Part shown: positions 1 to 7,333 of the stretch, in pieces
How the letters are laid out: each line of letters starts with the position of its first letter
Position numbering within the stretch: position 1 is the first letter of the stretch
DNA from: a virus
IMG/VR virus record: IMGVR_UViG_3300046506_000122
Location: 1-37,660 of that record
Direction: 5' to 3' (one strand)
DNA: 37,660 nt
Notes under the pieces: model-generated
What the model was told of the DNA's origin: nothing
What the model saw: only the letters and a program-made list of their open reading frames with translations
Databases searched by the model: none
Program-made: the position numbers and the translations under genes

Positions 1-2
1 CG

Positions 3-21
3 TTGCACCAAATTTGCACCA
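3..21 (+). promoter_or_regulatory. integrase arm-type sites (left arm; copy at 37536-37554)
   Basis: TTGCACCA occurs at 3-10 and 14-21, start to start 11 bp. The same pair appears at 37536-37554 in the right terminal copy, and an inverted copy TGGTGCAA lies at 37523-37530. The 11-bp period places the sites on one helix face, as expected for the integrase N-terminal arm-binding domain or accessory factors. The role is inferred from position next to int and the core. Confidence 0.65.
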
Positions 22-25
22 AATG

Positions 26-60
26 AAAAAGGGGCTAGCGCCTGCTAAGCGCTAACCCCT
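26..60 (-). terminator. intrinsic terminator for the rebuilt tRNA-Ser gene
   Basis: On the minus strand, directly after the tRNA CCA end, a 12-bp stem (30-41 with 49-60, one G-U pair) with a 7-nt loop is followed by five U residues (30-26). It lies between the tRNA core and the integrase gene, both read leftward. In a lysogen it would end the tRNA transcript and keep it from running into int. Confidence 0.8.
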
Positions 61-66
61 TGATTT

Positions 67-127
67 TGGCGGAGAGATAGGGATTTGAACCCTAGGAAAT
101 GTTGCCACTTCAACGGATTTCGAATCC
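67..127 (-). other. attP: attP core: 3' half of tRNA-Ser(CGA)
   Basis: Read on the minus strand this stretch has the 3' part of a serine tRNA: anticodon loop TTCGAAA with anticodon CGA, 3' anticodon strand, a long variable arm (GAAGTG-GCAA-CATTTC), T arm TAGGG-TTCAAAT-CCCTA, acceptor strand TCTCTCC, discriminator G and encoded CCA (67-69). The D arm and the 5' acceptor strand are absent: beyond 127 the sequence is phage DNA and no longer pairs. Bases 115-127 form the inverted repeat GGATT-TCG-AATCC around the anticodon loop, the usual crossover point for tyrosine integrases that use the anticodon stem-loop. Integration would rebuild a full tRNA from the host 5' half and this phage 3' half. 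Confidence 0.88.
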
Positions 128-178
128 AATTTTACCCTTTGATTTGCTTGAGGTTTTTCCCCTAACCCCCTGTATTTA

Positions 179-262
179 TTGCACCTTGCATCATGGTGAT
201 GAAGCGAGATAAAGCATGGTTTGCAACAGTCATTGCACCAAAATTGCACCATCGTTGCACCA
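179..262 (+). promoter_or_regulatory. integrase arm-type sites (right arm)
   Basis: TTGCACCA is repeated at 233-240, 244-251 and 255-262 with exact 11-bp spacing. A TTGCACCT variant lies at 179-186, overlapped by TTGCATCA at 186-193. With the sites on the other side of the core these make a typical lambda-type attP with two arms. Confidence 0.65.
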
Positions 263-373
263 CGGCCTATCCGACCAATGGGCGACCAGGGGGGTCGGGT
301 TGACGCCGATTTACCTATCAGGTACAAACGCACGCCGCGCCGAAACGTGGCGCACAAACCTATAACAATCGGC

Positions 374-402
374 TTGACGTTCTGTCTCACAGGCGTTACA
401 CA
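374..402 (+). promoter_or_regulatory. candidate promoter for the cargo genes
   Basis: TTGACG (374-379), 17-bp spacer, TACACA (397-402); predicted start near 409. It is the best sigma70-like match in the 263-481 gap, which otherwise holds no convincing gene. ATAACAAT at 362-369 partly resembles the CI operator just upstream, but only one half-site matches, so CI control is speculative. Confidence 0.35.
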
Positions 403-481
403 TGACAAGACCGTCGCGCGGTGGCAGTGCCCACGAGCGAAACCGGAAACGAACTTGGACATGGACAACAGGGGTTTCTAA

Positions 482-1138
482 ATGGCTTTGAATACAGGAC
501 TAGGATTCGCCAGATTCGCCGAACGCGAACATTGCCTAATAGAGTTGATCGCCACAACGCCACCCGAACCGACCGCGCACGAACTCAGATCAATACGCAA
601 AGCGGAAAAGCGCAAACGCCGCGAACTCTCAGCACTCAAAGAATCGGATTTCTTTTTCGACTTCACTCCCGCCGCGCCGTCCTCCGACCTTGAGGAACAA
701 ATGCGCGAGGCGTTGTTTACTAACTCCCCGGTCAAGTCTAAAGAGCCGGAACTATTGCTCGCCTCATTCGAGTTCGTTCCGAGCATAGTCAAGAGCGCGC
801 CGACTCCAGGCATTGAGCAAGCGAGCGAGACGGCAAAGCTACACGCCAAACTCGAAAAAGAAATAAGCGCATCCCTTCGCATTCCCGCCCCGAAAAAAAC
901 CCCACTCAAACGCAAAGACCCTTTGCCGACGTCTCGCTTTAAACGACGCCTTGAGGTCATGTTGTTAGTGCGGGATTTGGATTGGTACGAAATCCCGTTT
1001 ATCCATGTTGAATTCGATATGACCGCCGTAGAGGCTGAAATTGCAGCGGGCAAAAAGGCCCGTAGCTTTGGCCTCGTCGTGCGCAAATTGATTAGTGTTA
1101 AGTCAGAAGAAATAGAAGTCACTCGCGCGGCGGGTTGA
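482..1138 (+). CDS. hypothetical protein, putative lysogeny cargo
   Basis: The predicted protein is 218 aa and I recognise no family. It is strongly charged: a basic patch near residues 38-46 (RKAEKRKRR), an acidic mid-section, and a second basic stretch around 135-155 (KKTPLKRKD then RFKRRLE), with a hydrophobic, possibly folded C-terminal third. No signal peptide or membrane segment is seen. The ATG at 482 has only a weak upstream G-rich stretch (GGGG 7 nt before). It lies next to attP, outside the late operon, followed by an intrinsic terminator and the MvaT-like gene, which is the usual place for genes expressed in the lysogen. A long reading frame on the opposite strand (478-1185) is judged a shadow because the terminator and gene order fit the plus strand. 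Confidence 0.6.
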   Translation: MALNTGLGFARFAEREHCLIELIATTPPEPTAHELRSIRKAEKRKRRELSALKESDFFFDFTPAAPSSDLEEQMREALFTNSPVKSKEPELLLASFEFVPSIVKSAPTPGIEQASETAKLHAKLEKEISASLRIPAPKKTPLKRKDPLPTSRFKRRLEVMLLVRDLDWYEIPFIHVEFDMTAVEAEIAAGKKARSFGLVVRKLISVKSEEIEVTRAAG

Positions 1139-1146
1139 TTACTCTC

Positions 1147-1180
1147 GCCCGGTGTCACTCCGACGCCGGGCTTTTTATTT
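1147..1180 (+). terminator. intrinsic terminator between the two cargo genes
   Basis: A 10-bp stem GCCCGGTGTC (1147-1156) with GACGCCGGGC (1162-1171), one G-U pair, 5-nt loop, then TTTTTATTT. It sits only 28 nt before the next start codon, leaving no room for a separate promoter in between, so read-through or attenuation probably sets expression of the MvaT-like gene. Confidence 0.8.
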
Positions 1181-1207
1181 GCCAATCAAAAACAAGGAAA
1201 CGAAAGG

Positions 1208-1627
1208 ATGTCAAAGTTAGTCACATTCAAAGCAGCGGAAAGGGCGCTCGCGATTTACCATCGCGAACTGTTAGAAATGAAAAACGATCCCGAATTAAAA
1301 CGGGAACTTGAGTTCGACGCCGACCTAACCGAACTGCTCGCGAAGTACAAAGTCAGTCGCGAGACGTTGTTGGACATTTTGAAAATGGATAGTCAGAACG
1401 AAAGGAAAATTGCGGGCGCGAAACTCTCGAAACTCTCAGGGGTTCCGGCGAGTGACGGCAACGGGGACAAGAAGAAACAAGCGTGGCCGTTGCGGACTTA
1501 CCGCAACCCACACACGGGAAAGGAAATTAAAATTCGAATGGCGACCAACGCCACTTATGTCGAGTGGGCAAACGAATACGGAAAGGAAACGGTCGCCGGT
1601 TGGTTAACCCACACCGAAAAGGGATAA
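1208..1627 (+). CDS. MvaT-like H-NS-family xenogeneic silencer
   Basis: The protein has 139 aa. It resembles pseudomonad MvaT/MvaU: an N-terminal helical dimerisation region (about 5-60, with EMKNDPELKRELEFDADL in the place of the MvaT coiled coil), a lysine-rich linker (about 68-92) and a C-terminal DNA-binding domain (about 95-135) with the signature YRNPHTGKEI (98-107) and a conserved WANEYG. MvaT binds the minor groove of AT-rich DNA with an AT-pincer that includes a Gly-Asn pair; here the matching place reads M-A-T-N (111-114), so Asn is kept and Gly is replaced. SD AAGGAAACGAAAGG precedes ATG. Likely role (inferred): silencing phage or host AT-rich genes in the lysogen, or mixed oligomers with host MvaT. 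Confidence 0.82.
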   Translation: MSKLVTFKAAERALAIYHRELLEMKNDPELKRELEFDADLTELLAKYKVSRETLLDILKMDSQNERKIAGAKLSKLSGVPASDGNGDKKKQAWPLRTYRNPHTGKEIKIRMATNATYVEWANEYGKETVAGWLTHTEKG

Positions 1628-1655
1628 CCCCGGCGTCCTGATCGCGCTAAAGATG

Positions 1656-1680
1656 AACCCGGCACTATGCCGGGTTTATT
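1656..1680. terminator. convergent terminator shared by cargo and late operons
   Basis: AACCCGGCA (1656-1664), CTA loop, TGCCGGGTT (1668-1676), then TTTATT on the plus strand. It ends the MvaT-like gene and overlaps the stop codon of the leftward tail fibre gene (TAA, 1678-1676). On the minus strand the following U-tract is weaker, so efficiency is probably higher for rightward transcripts. Confidence 0.75.
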
Positions 1681-2797
1681 GTTTCTTGAGCGCGACAACT
1701 GGAATCGCGGTGTTGTAACCGACGATGTTTGCGCTGGTCATGTTCAACCCAGTGAGGTCCATCCCTCGGGAATACGACCCGCCCGGCAAAGACGCGTCAT
1801 TGAACAGGACCGCCGAAAGTGTGGTGGTCCCCGCCGCTATTTGCGTCATCGCGTCACTGATCGCCAACCCGGCGATTTGTCCCGGCACGTTCGCGCTTAC
1901 TTGCGAATACATGGCAAGGCTCGGCGATACACTCCCGTGCATGGCGACCCAATACAGGCCGGGGTTTATGGTCACGGGAGCGCCGAGGGTCACGGCAACC
2001 CGACCAGACGAAGCGGTCGACAGGTTGGCACTCGCCACACACGTTCCGGGTTTGCCCGCCCCGAGAAAGTTATAAATCCCGATATCAATTGAGGTCGCCG
2101 CCGACCCGGTTCGAACCGCTATCACAATGTCGGTGAACGTTAGCGGCGAATCCAGATAGACGAGGTTAAGGTGTAGCCGTGTCGCGCTGTTCAATGTCGC
2201 CGACGTATACCCGCCAACGCCGGTATAAAACGGAAAGTCATTGAGTGTCGCGGCGGCGCTCGCCATGCCGGATTGACTCCCGCCACTTGCCGCCGCCCAC
2301 GCAACAGCGCCAGCCACGACGGTTAAGACAAAGCCGTTTGTCCCGACGCCCAACCGTCCAGGCGTACCCGAGGCGCCACCGGTTATGATGTCGCCCGCCG
2401 TGGTCATCGGGTTAGCCATGCCCAAGACAATCGCCGACCACGCCGACCCACTCCAAACATAGGTTTTGTCGTCGGTTTTGTTCCAGACTCGCAAGCCTTC
2501 TTGACGGACGCCCATCGTGATCGGTGTTCCGGCCGAGGTATTACCCGGCACGAATACCCAGGCCGTACCAAAGTAACCGGCGAGGCAGTTCGCCCGGCCC
2601 GCCCATGCCCCGGTTGGACTCGCGCCGAGTATGTAGGTGTCCCCCTGCGCGGGCGAACCGGGCGGGGTATTGAGGCCGACACTGATAACCCCCGATAGCA
2701 ACACTTGAAATTGATTCAATGCGCTGTTGTGGATTATCTCGGGTTGCGCCTGTTGCCCGGCGAGGTAGTAAATGCCGAGGTCTGCGGATGTTGTCAT
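1676..2797 (-). CDS. DUF2793-type tail fibre / receptor-binding protein
   Basis: 373 aa, last gene of the late operon. Residues about 10-125 resemble DUF2793 domains found at the ends of tail fibres in phages with this tail-tip module: a QAQPEIIHN start, PPGSPAQGDTYI, TGAWAG, and tryptophan-rich GTAWVF and VWSGSAWS strands. Residues about 175-373 are Ser/Thr/Gly/Ala-rich beta sheet without a recognised domain and are a candidate receptor-binding tip. The start ATG follows SD AAGGGG at good spacing, 9 bp after the stop of the tip protein gene. Being last in the operon, it is the gene most likely exchanged between related phages. Confidence 0.7.
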   Translation of the reverse strand: MTTSADLGIYYLAGQQAQPEIIHNSALNQFQVLLSGVISVGLNTPPGSPAQGDTYILGASPTGAWAGRANCLAGYFGTAWVFVPGNTSAGTPITMGVRQEGLRVWNKTDDKTYVWSGSAWSAIVLGMANPMTTAGDIITGGASGTPGRLGVGTNGFVLTVVAGAVAWAAASGGSQSGMASAAATLNDFPFYTGVGGYTSATLNSATRLHLNLVYLDSPLTFTDIVIAVRTGSAATSIDIGIYNFLGAGKPGTCVASANLSTASSGRVAVTLGAPVTINPGLYWVAMHGSVSPSLAMYSQVSANVPGQIAGLAISDAMTQIAAGTTTLSAVLFNDASLPGGSYSRGMDLTGLNMTSANIVGYNTAIPVVALKKQ

Positions 2798-2806
2798 GGG
2801 TTCCCC

Positions 2807-5146
2807 TTACACGGTCGCGATAGCCGGGAAACCCCGGCCGCGAACGTCGCTTAGTTGATAGACGCTGAGCGTTACCGGATTGCCGGGGGTTAACCCGTCG
2901 GCCGTTTGTTCGGCGGCGGAATAACTCGCCGTGGGCGTGGTCGCGCTGATCGTGCGAACAACCGTCGCGCCGCTATAGATGTCGACTTGATACGCCTCGC
3001 TCGCCTCGCCCAAGGGAACAGGGCCGAGGCCGAGGCCGGGCGCTTGCAGGCGGGTACGCCGCACCCAGGACAACGCGAGGTTATTCGAACCATCGCGCAC
3101 GCCCGCAACGTGGACCGGGGACCGTGGCATTTTCCCAACGCCGTTATTCGTGAAGGCTTGCGCGGTCGTGTCGACCTCGTTAGTCAGGATGGACACGGGT
3201 TTGAACAGTCGCGAGTAATACCAGTCGGCCGGGCCGAACTCACTACGCCCGAGCGTGTTTGTGCGGAGCAACACGAACACCTCGGCCGCGCCGTGAGTGG
3301 TGTTCGCCTCCGTGCCAAGTCGGCCGCGTAGCAAGTTGCTCAGTGTGTAAGTGGCGGGACCGACCAGGGCGGCGGTGGCGAACTGGATAACCTCGCCGCC
3401 TTGCCCGTTGGCCGGGCCGACCCACGCCGCGTTATACCCGGCGATAATCAAATCCTCGCTCATGCTTTCCAGGGTCGCGCCGGGGTATTCGAGGACAACC
3501 GTTAGCGAGTTGCCACGGTCCCAAAAATCCGTCGGCCCGGTAGGCAACGCCACGGCGACGTCACCTATCACCGAACGAACGCCGACCTTGGACATGCTCG
3601 AATAAGACGACCCGCCATCAATCGACCGGCGAACATCGGCCCCACGCCACCCGGTATTTTCCCCGGTGACGACCCAATAAAACCCGGTGTCGTCGTTGCC
3701 GTCTTGGACGATTGGCATATCCATAAGCACGAGCCGCGTAACGCCGGGGAACTTGACCACGTTCGACGGCAAGTTGCCGTCAGTGCCGAACGCGTCGGAG
3801 GTATAAACCTCGGGGTCGTCGCGTTGTGCCGATATGGCGTTGATACCGTTATCCCCGCGTGTTATCCGCACGATCTTATAGGGCAGCGTTTGACCGTCCA
3901 CAACCACGCCCACGACGTCGCCCGAGGATCGGCGCACCCACTTATCAGTCACGGCAAAGTCGACGCTACGGCGGGCCGTCCAGGCTTCCCAAAGGGTACG
4001 GTCGGCAATCCGTCGCGCCTCGTCGACGCCCAAGGTTAGCGGTAACTCGACGCTAAGAATGTTCGCCGCGTTGCCTATATCCTTGCGCGCCCGTTGGCTA
4101 TTGATTTGATAATCAAGTGCCGGGTCGAGGTGCGTTAATGAAACTTCTTTGGGCATTTCCAGGCCGGTGACGGTTTGAAAGCGCGCCGGTTCGGTCGTGT
4201 TGTCGGCACCTTCAACCGCGCCCATATCGCCCACGGGTATTACGCCTTTCATGCCCGCGCCACGCTTCACGCAACGGACTTGCCCGGCCTGCTCGGCGAG
4301 GTCGAAATTGTAAGCAATGGCGAGCGGGGCGAGAACGCCGCTCGCTTGTGCCGCGCGCGCAATGACCAGCCCGCGCAGATCATCGGTTAACCCGGTGACG
4401 GAAATGTCAGTAACCCCGACACGACGGCCGATGTCTTGAATCACCGCCGCGACGTTGGTTGTTGCGCCCCCGGCAATCTCGACCTCGATGTTCGGAATCC
4501 GGTTGCCGAAGTCGGCCAACTGCAAATCCTTGAACACGATATAGGCAATGTTGCGATAAGCCGGGGTCGTCGGGTTGTTGGATTGAATCCACGAGTCACG
4601 GACTTGAACCGCCGTCCCCGGCCAAAAATGCATCTCTTCCATGACCGAATGCGTGCCGCTCGCCTTTGTCACAATCTGGCCGTTTACCGGGTCGACGGCG
4701 GGAACGGTCAAACCCGTGGCGTCGTAAATCAGTTTCGAGTTTGCCCATATGCGGTTAACACCAACCATCGTCCCGGCACCCATCGCCAGGGCGAAACTAA
4801 TCCGGTAGGAATAATTCGTTTGGGTCGCCCCGCCGCCGCCGCCTTTGCCGCCGCCGCTTTCCTCTTCCTCGGCGGTTTCGATTAAGCCGGTCGACCAAAT
4901 CACGTTTCCGCTCGCGCGGTTCTCAGGGCCGTAAATCAGCGGAATCGCATTGCCATAGGTCGAGACAATAATTTGTTTATCTTGCAGACGCGGCCCCTCA
5001 AGTTCGGGACCGTTGGGCGGGTCGATAAGACCGCCGACGGTCATACCGATTTGCGCGCCATAGATCGCGCCAGCCGGACCGCCACCAACAAAGAACCCGA
5101 TTACGGCACCAGCAGCGCCGCCGACAACTTGCCCGACGCTACTCAT
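2807..5146 (-). CDS. tail tip / host-specificity protein (GTA gp15-like)
   Basis: 779 aa. The N-terminus has a glycine-rich hydrophobic segment (about 8-45, VGGAAGAVIGFFVGGG) followed by conserved tip features such as STYGNAIPLIYG and a low-complexity linker (EEEESGGGKGGGGG, near residue 100). The central part (about 160-480) resembles the putative phage tail protein domain that builds the baseplate hub/tip in phages with DUF2460-DUF2163-NlpC modules; the C-terminal 150 residues look fibronectin-III-like. The ATG at 5146 is preferred over the in-frame GTG at 5152 because GAGGGG lies 5 nt before it and the ATG overlaps the NlpC stop (ATGA), giving translational coupling. Confidence 0.78.
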   Translation of the reverse strand: MSSVGQVVGGAAGAVIGFFVGGGPAGAIYGAQIGMTVGGLIDPPNGPELEGPRLQDKQIIVSTYGNAIPLIYGPENRASGNVIWSTGLIETAEEEESGGGKGGGGGATQTNYSYRISFALAMGAGTMVGVNRIWANSKLIYDATGLTVPAVDPVNGQIVTKASGTHSVMEEMHFWPGTAVQVRDSWIQSNNPTTPAYRNIAYIVFKDLQLADFGNRIPNIEVEIAGGATTNVAAVIQDIGRRVGVTDISVTGLTDDLRGLVIARAAQASGVLAPLAIAYNFDLAEQAGQVRCVKRGAGMKGVIPVGDMGAVEGADNTTEPARFQTVTGLEMPKEVSLTHLDPALDYQINSQRARKDIGNAANILSVELPLTLGVDEARRIADRTLWEAWTARRSVDFAVTDKWVRRSSGDVVGVVVDGQTLPYKIVRITRGDNGINAISAQRDDPEVYTSDAFGTDGNLPSNVVKFPGVTRLVLMDMPIVQDGNDDTGFYWVVTGENTGWRGADVRRSIDGGSSYSSMSKVGVRSVIGDVAVALPTGPTDFWDRGNSLTVVLEYPGATLESMSEDLIIAGYNAAWVGPANGQGGEVIQFATAALVGPATYTLSNLLRGRLGTEANTTHGAAEVFVLLRTNTLGRSEFGPADWYYSRLFKPVSILTNEVDTTAQAFTNNGVGKMPRSPVHVAGVRDGSNNLALSWVRRTRLQAPGLGLGPVPLGEASEAYQVDIYSGATVVRTISATTPTASYSAAEQTADGLTPGNPVTLSVYQLSDVRGRGFPAIATV

Positions 5147-5589
5147 AGACACCCCTCAAGGTTCGGATACCGCCACCAACTTTTCACCCGCGCCAACCAT
5201 TCGGGCGTTAGGCCATGCTCGACCACGCCGCCCGCCTCGCTGTACGAATGAATCAACGTCGAGTCGCCCCGGTTGTCACTCGCCAGAATCGCAAGGTGCA
5301 TCGGCAAATCATGTCGCCACTCTAACCACGCGATGTCACCGCATTGGGGCGCAACATCCAGGGGCCGCAAAAACTGGCGCATTCCCTCGCCCATCCGACG
5401 CGGGTTCGGAATCCGGCTATAGCCGCCGAACCGTTCCCACGCCTCGGCGTCCTCGGGGAGTGCGCCGGTTGCGTGACCGACGCCACGAATCAACCCGACG
5501 CAATCCACACCGACCCCACACAAAACCGCTTGATGGTGATACGGCGTGCCCAACCATCGCCGCGCCTCCGTGACAATCTGGTCGCGCAT
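5143..5589 (-). CDS. NlpC/P60 tail-tip peptidase
   Basis: 148 aa. This is a papain-like NlpC/P60 cysteine peptidase, thought to cut cell-wall peptide stems during DNA entry. Visible features: RRWLGTPYHHQ (10-20), catalytic Cys30 in GVDCVGLI, His98 in PMHLAIL and a further His114 in LIHSY. Length and position between the DUF2163 protein and the tip protein match the family in phages and gene transfer agents. SD AAGGGG precedes ATG 5589. Confidence 0.88.
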   Translation of the reverse strand: MRDQIVTEARRWLGTPYHHQAVLCGVGVDCVGLIRGVGHATGALPEDAEAWERFGGYSRIPNPRRMGEGMRQFLRPLDVAPQCGDIAWLEWRHDLPMHLAILASDNRGDSTLIHSYSEAGGVVEHGLTPEWLARVKSWWRYPNLEGCL

Positions 5590-5591
5590 AG

Positions 5592-7331
5592 TTACCCCTT
5601 CGCGTCGGGAAATTGGTTGATCGAATCCGAGCCGGGTACGTCGGGGAATCCGCCGTAATCCACCATGTCAGCGTTGAACCGCATATGGTCGGCGGGGGAT
5701 TTGTTACAACCGGGGGTCGCGGTGTAGGTGTCGCCAACCCCAATTGGGAACAGCAACGGCGACCAGAGAACAAAGGTTCCCGACTCAAAGCGTTTTATCT
5801 CGCTCGACGCGCCCGCGTTCGGCCCGGTTGTCCACGTCAGAATCCCGAGGTCGAAGTGTCCCGCCGCCTCGGCGCGCGTGGCGTCGATTACGATTCGCCG
5901 GGTCGCCTGATTACTGGCGGCCGGGACCGCTGTACTAGTGGCCGAACCGGCAACGGTAATCGCCGCCAGGTTTACCGGACACCGCGCGTCATGGATTGAA
6001 CCGAACCCATACCGACACGACGGGGTAAAGACTTCGAGCAATGCCTTTTGTCGAAGGTTGGCCGAGCCGGTCAACACCTCGAACTTAAACCCCTCGACCC
6101 CGTGGGTCATGGTCCCGGTCGTACCCGCCATCAAACGGAAAGGCGTCTCGCCGGTCGTGTTCAACCACGGGACCATCCAGACCTCGAACCGGGCAAAGTC
6201 GAACAGGCCGTTATACAAATCCTGTTCACTGATTCCGACGTCGGAAATGATCCCGAGTAGTTCCATGTTCCCGCTCGCGCCGATGGTCGTACTCTGTTCC
6301 GTGGCCGTAGCGCTCAAGGAATTGCAAGGGCTATGCACAACCCCCCGGAAAGTTAGCGGACGGTCGAGCGAGGTATAGGCGAACACATGCCCATCGGTTC
6401 GGGTGATCGTCCACGTTTGCGCCCATTGCGTCGTGCAAGGGATATGCTCGGCCAGGACGAGCGCCGCCATTTGGGTGACGGGTGTATTAGCGTGGAACTC
6501 GACCAGGGGCAGCGCGGCGAATTGCGTTTCCCGAATAGGCGGACTCGGCGCAATCATCACCAGCGCGGCGAATTGCGTTTCCCGAATAGTGGGCGTTGCA
6601 ATGCCGAGGACCAGCGCCGCAAGTTGTGTATCCCGTGTCGAAGTATCGCCGGACTCAAGAACTAATAACGTGTCTTGCGTTTGCCGTGCCTCGGCCGACG
6701 CCGGAAAAGCGGCCGTGTCGCCGTTGGTGCCCACGGCTATATCGTCAAAGTCTTGTGTCCCGGTAAACGCGGCGTTACCAACCCCGACCCAGCCGACGCC
6801 GGAAATCGTGGCGTCGGTTGTGTCGACGTTCCATGTCGCCGGTTCGGCGTCGGTTTGGCTGTTCCATACCCGCGCCTTGATCGACGTTCCGTTAACGCGA
6901 AACCGAAACCCGAGGAACACGGCGCCAACATAAGTAAAATTGAACGTCGCAATAGTGGTCAGCGTACCGGCCGACATTTTCGACACACGAAATTGAGTGT
7001 CGGAAAGGTTGTAAAACACATACCCCGTTTCAGAACCGGCGCTCCCCGAGCCACGCAGAACTAGCCAAAACTGGTCAGACGACGAGTAACTACTTGTTCG
7101 CGCGCGGACAAATATTTCGCTGTTGTCCCGGTTCGCGTCGGCGTCAACATCGTTCCACGACAGCAGGCGTTTAGCCGTAGTCGTGCGGGCGTGTTGTAGG
7201 TACTTGCCTTGAGTAGTCGTCGCGCTCGCTTGCACTAGCCAAGTCGAGCCCGTTGTTGTCCAGCGTTGTGTCCAGTTCGCCGGAGCCGCCCCGGTTGTGT
7301 CGGAGCCAAAGCTTGTGGCGTAGACAGTCAT
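5592..7331 (-). CDS. lectin-like / repeat-linker / DUF2163 tail protein fusion
   Basis: 579 aa, about twice the length of a plain DUF2163 tail-tip protein. Residues about 1-205 look like a beta-rich concanavalin-like domain (TSFGSD start, FWLVLRGSGSAG, a repeated F-R-F/V-N-G pattern, FDDIAVG). Residues about 215-295 hold four or five degenerate 17-residue repeats with the core R-E-T-Q-F-A-A-L-V-L. Residues about 295-579 are the DUF2163 domain (WTITRTDGHVFAYTSLDRPL, then CRYGFG, ARCPVN and C-terminal CNKSPADHMRF). DUF2163 proteins form part of the tail-tip ring; the extra domain probably extends outward and may bind glycans (inference). The start follows the stop of the upstream gene directly. 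Confidence 0.75.
   Translation of the reverse strand: MTVYATSFGSDTTGAAPANWTQRWTTTGSTWLVQASATTTQGKYLQHARTTTAKRLLSWNDVDADANRDNSEIFVRARTSSYSSSDQFWLVLRGSGSAGSETGYVFYNLSDTQFRVSKMSAGTLTTIATFNFTYVGAVFLGFRFRVNGTSIKARVWNSQTDAEPATWNVDTTDATISGVGWVGVGNAAFTGTQDFDDIAVGTNGDTAAFPASAEARQTQDTLLVLESGDTSTRDTQLAALVLGIATPTIRETQFAALVMIAPSPPIRETQFAALPLVEFHANTPVTQMAALVLAEHIPCTTQWAQTWTITRTDGHVFAYTSLDRPLTFRGVVHSPCNSLSATATEQSTTIGASGNMELLGIISDVGISEQDLYNGLFDFARFEVWMVPWLNTTGETPFRLMAGTTGTMTHGVEGFKFEVLTGSANLRQKALLEVFTPSCRYGFGSIHDARCPVNLAAITVAGSATSTAVPAASNQATRRIVIDATRAEAAGHFDLGILTWTTGPNAGASSEIKRFESGTFVLWSPLLFPIGVGDTYTATPGCNKSPADHMRFNADMVDYGGFPDVPGSDSINQFPDAKG
6510..6589 (-). repeat. 29-bp direct repeat inside the tail gene linker
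   Basis: Bases 6510-6538 and 6561-6589 are identical, 51 bp apart (17 codons, in frame). More diverged units lie near 6456-6480 and 6605-6645. They encode the RETQFAAL linker repeats. The near-perfect pair suggests recent duplication or gene conversion within the tail protein. Confidence 0.85.
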
Positions 7332-7333
7332 CG

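Larger units (their letters stand above)
1..127. repeat. 127-bp terminal direct repeat, left copy
   Basis: Bases 1-127 are identical to bases 37534-37660. The repeat contains two arm-type TTGCACCA sites, a hairpin terminator and the tRNA-Ser 3' half. A repeat of this exact kind at both ends of a contig is what a de Bruijn assembler leaves when it closes a circle (127 is a common largest k-mer), so the natural molecule is probably a 37,533-bp circle. Host-flanking att duplication is less likely because the repeat includes phage arm sites outside the tRNA. Confidence 0.95.

Noticed and set aside
67-127. Complete tRNA-Ser gene in the window
   Set aside because: Only the 3' half is present; D arm and 5' acceptor strand are missing, so it is an attachment core and not a functional tRNA gene.
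52-468. 138-aa minus-strand frame across attP
   Set aside because: It translates tRNA and arm-site DNA and the repeat sequence; no SD or protein-like pattern.
221-481. 86-aa plus-strand frame before the first cargo gene
   Set aside because: Contains arm-type repeats and the candidate promoter; atypical composition; judged noncoding.
478-1185. 235-aa open frame on the minus strand opposite the first cargo gene
   Set aside because: Serine-rich low-quality translation, no SD, runs through the terminator hairpin; the plus-strand frame fits the gene order and terminator.
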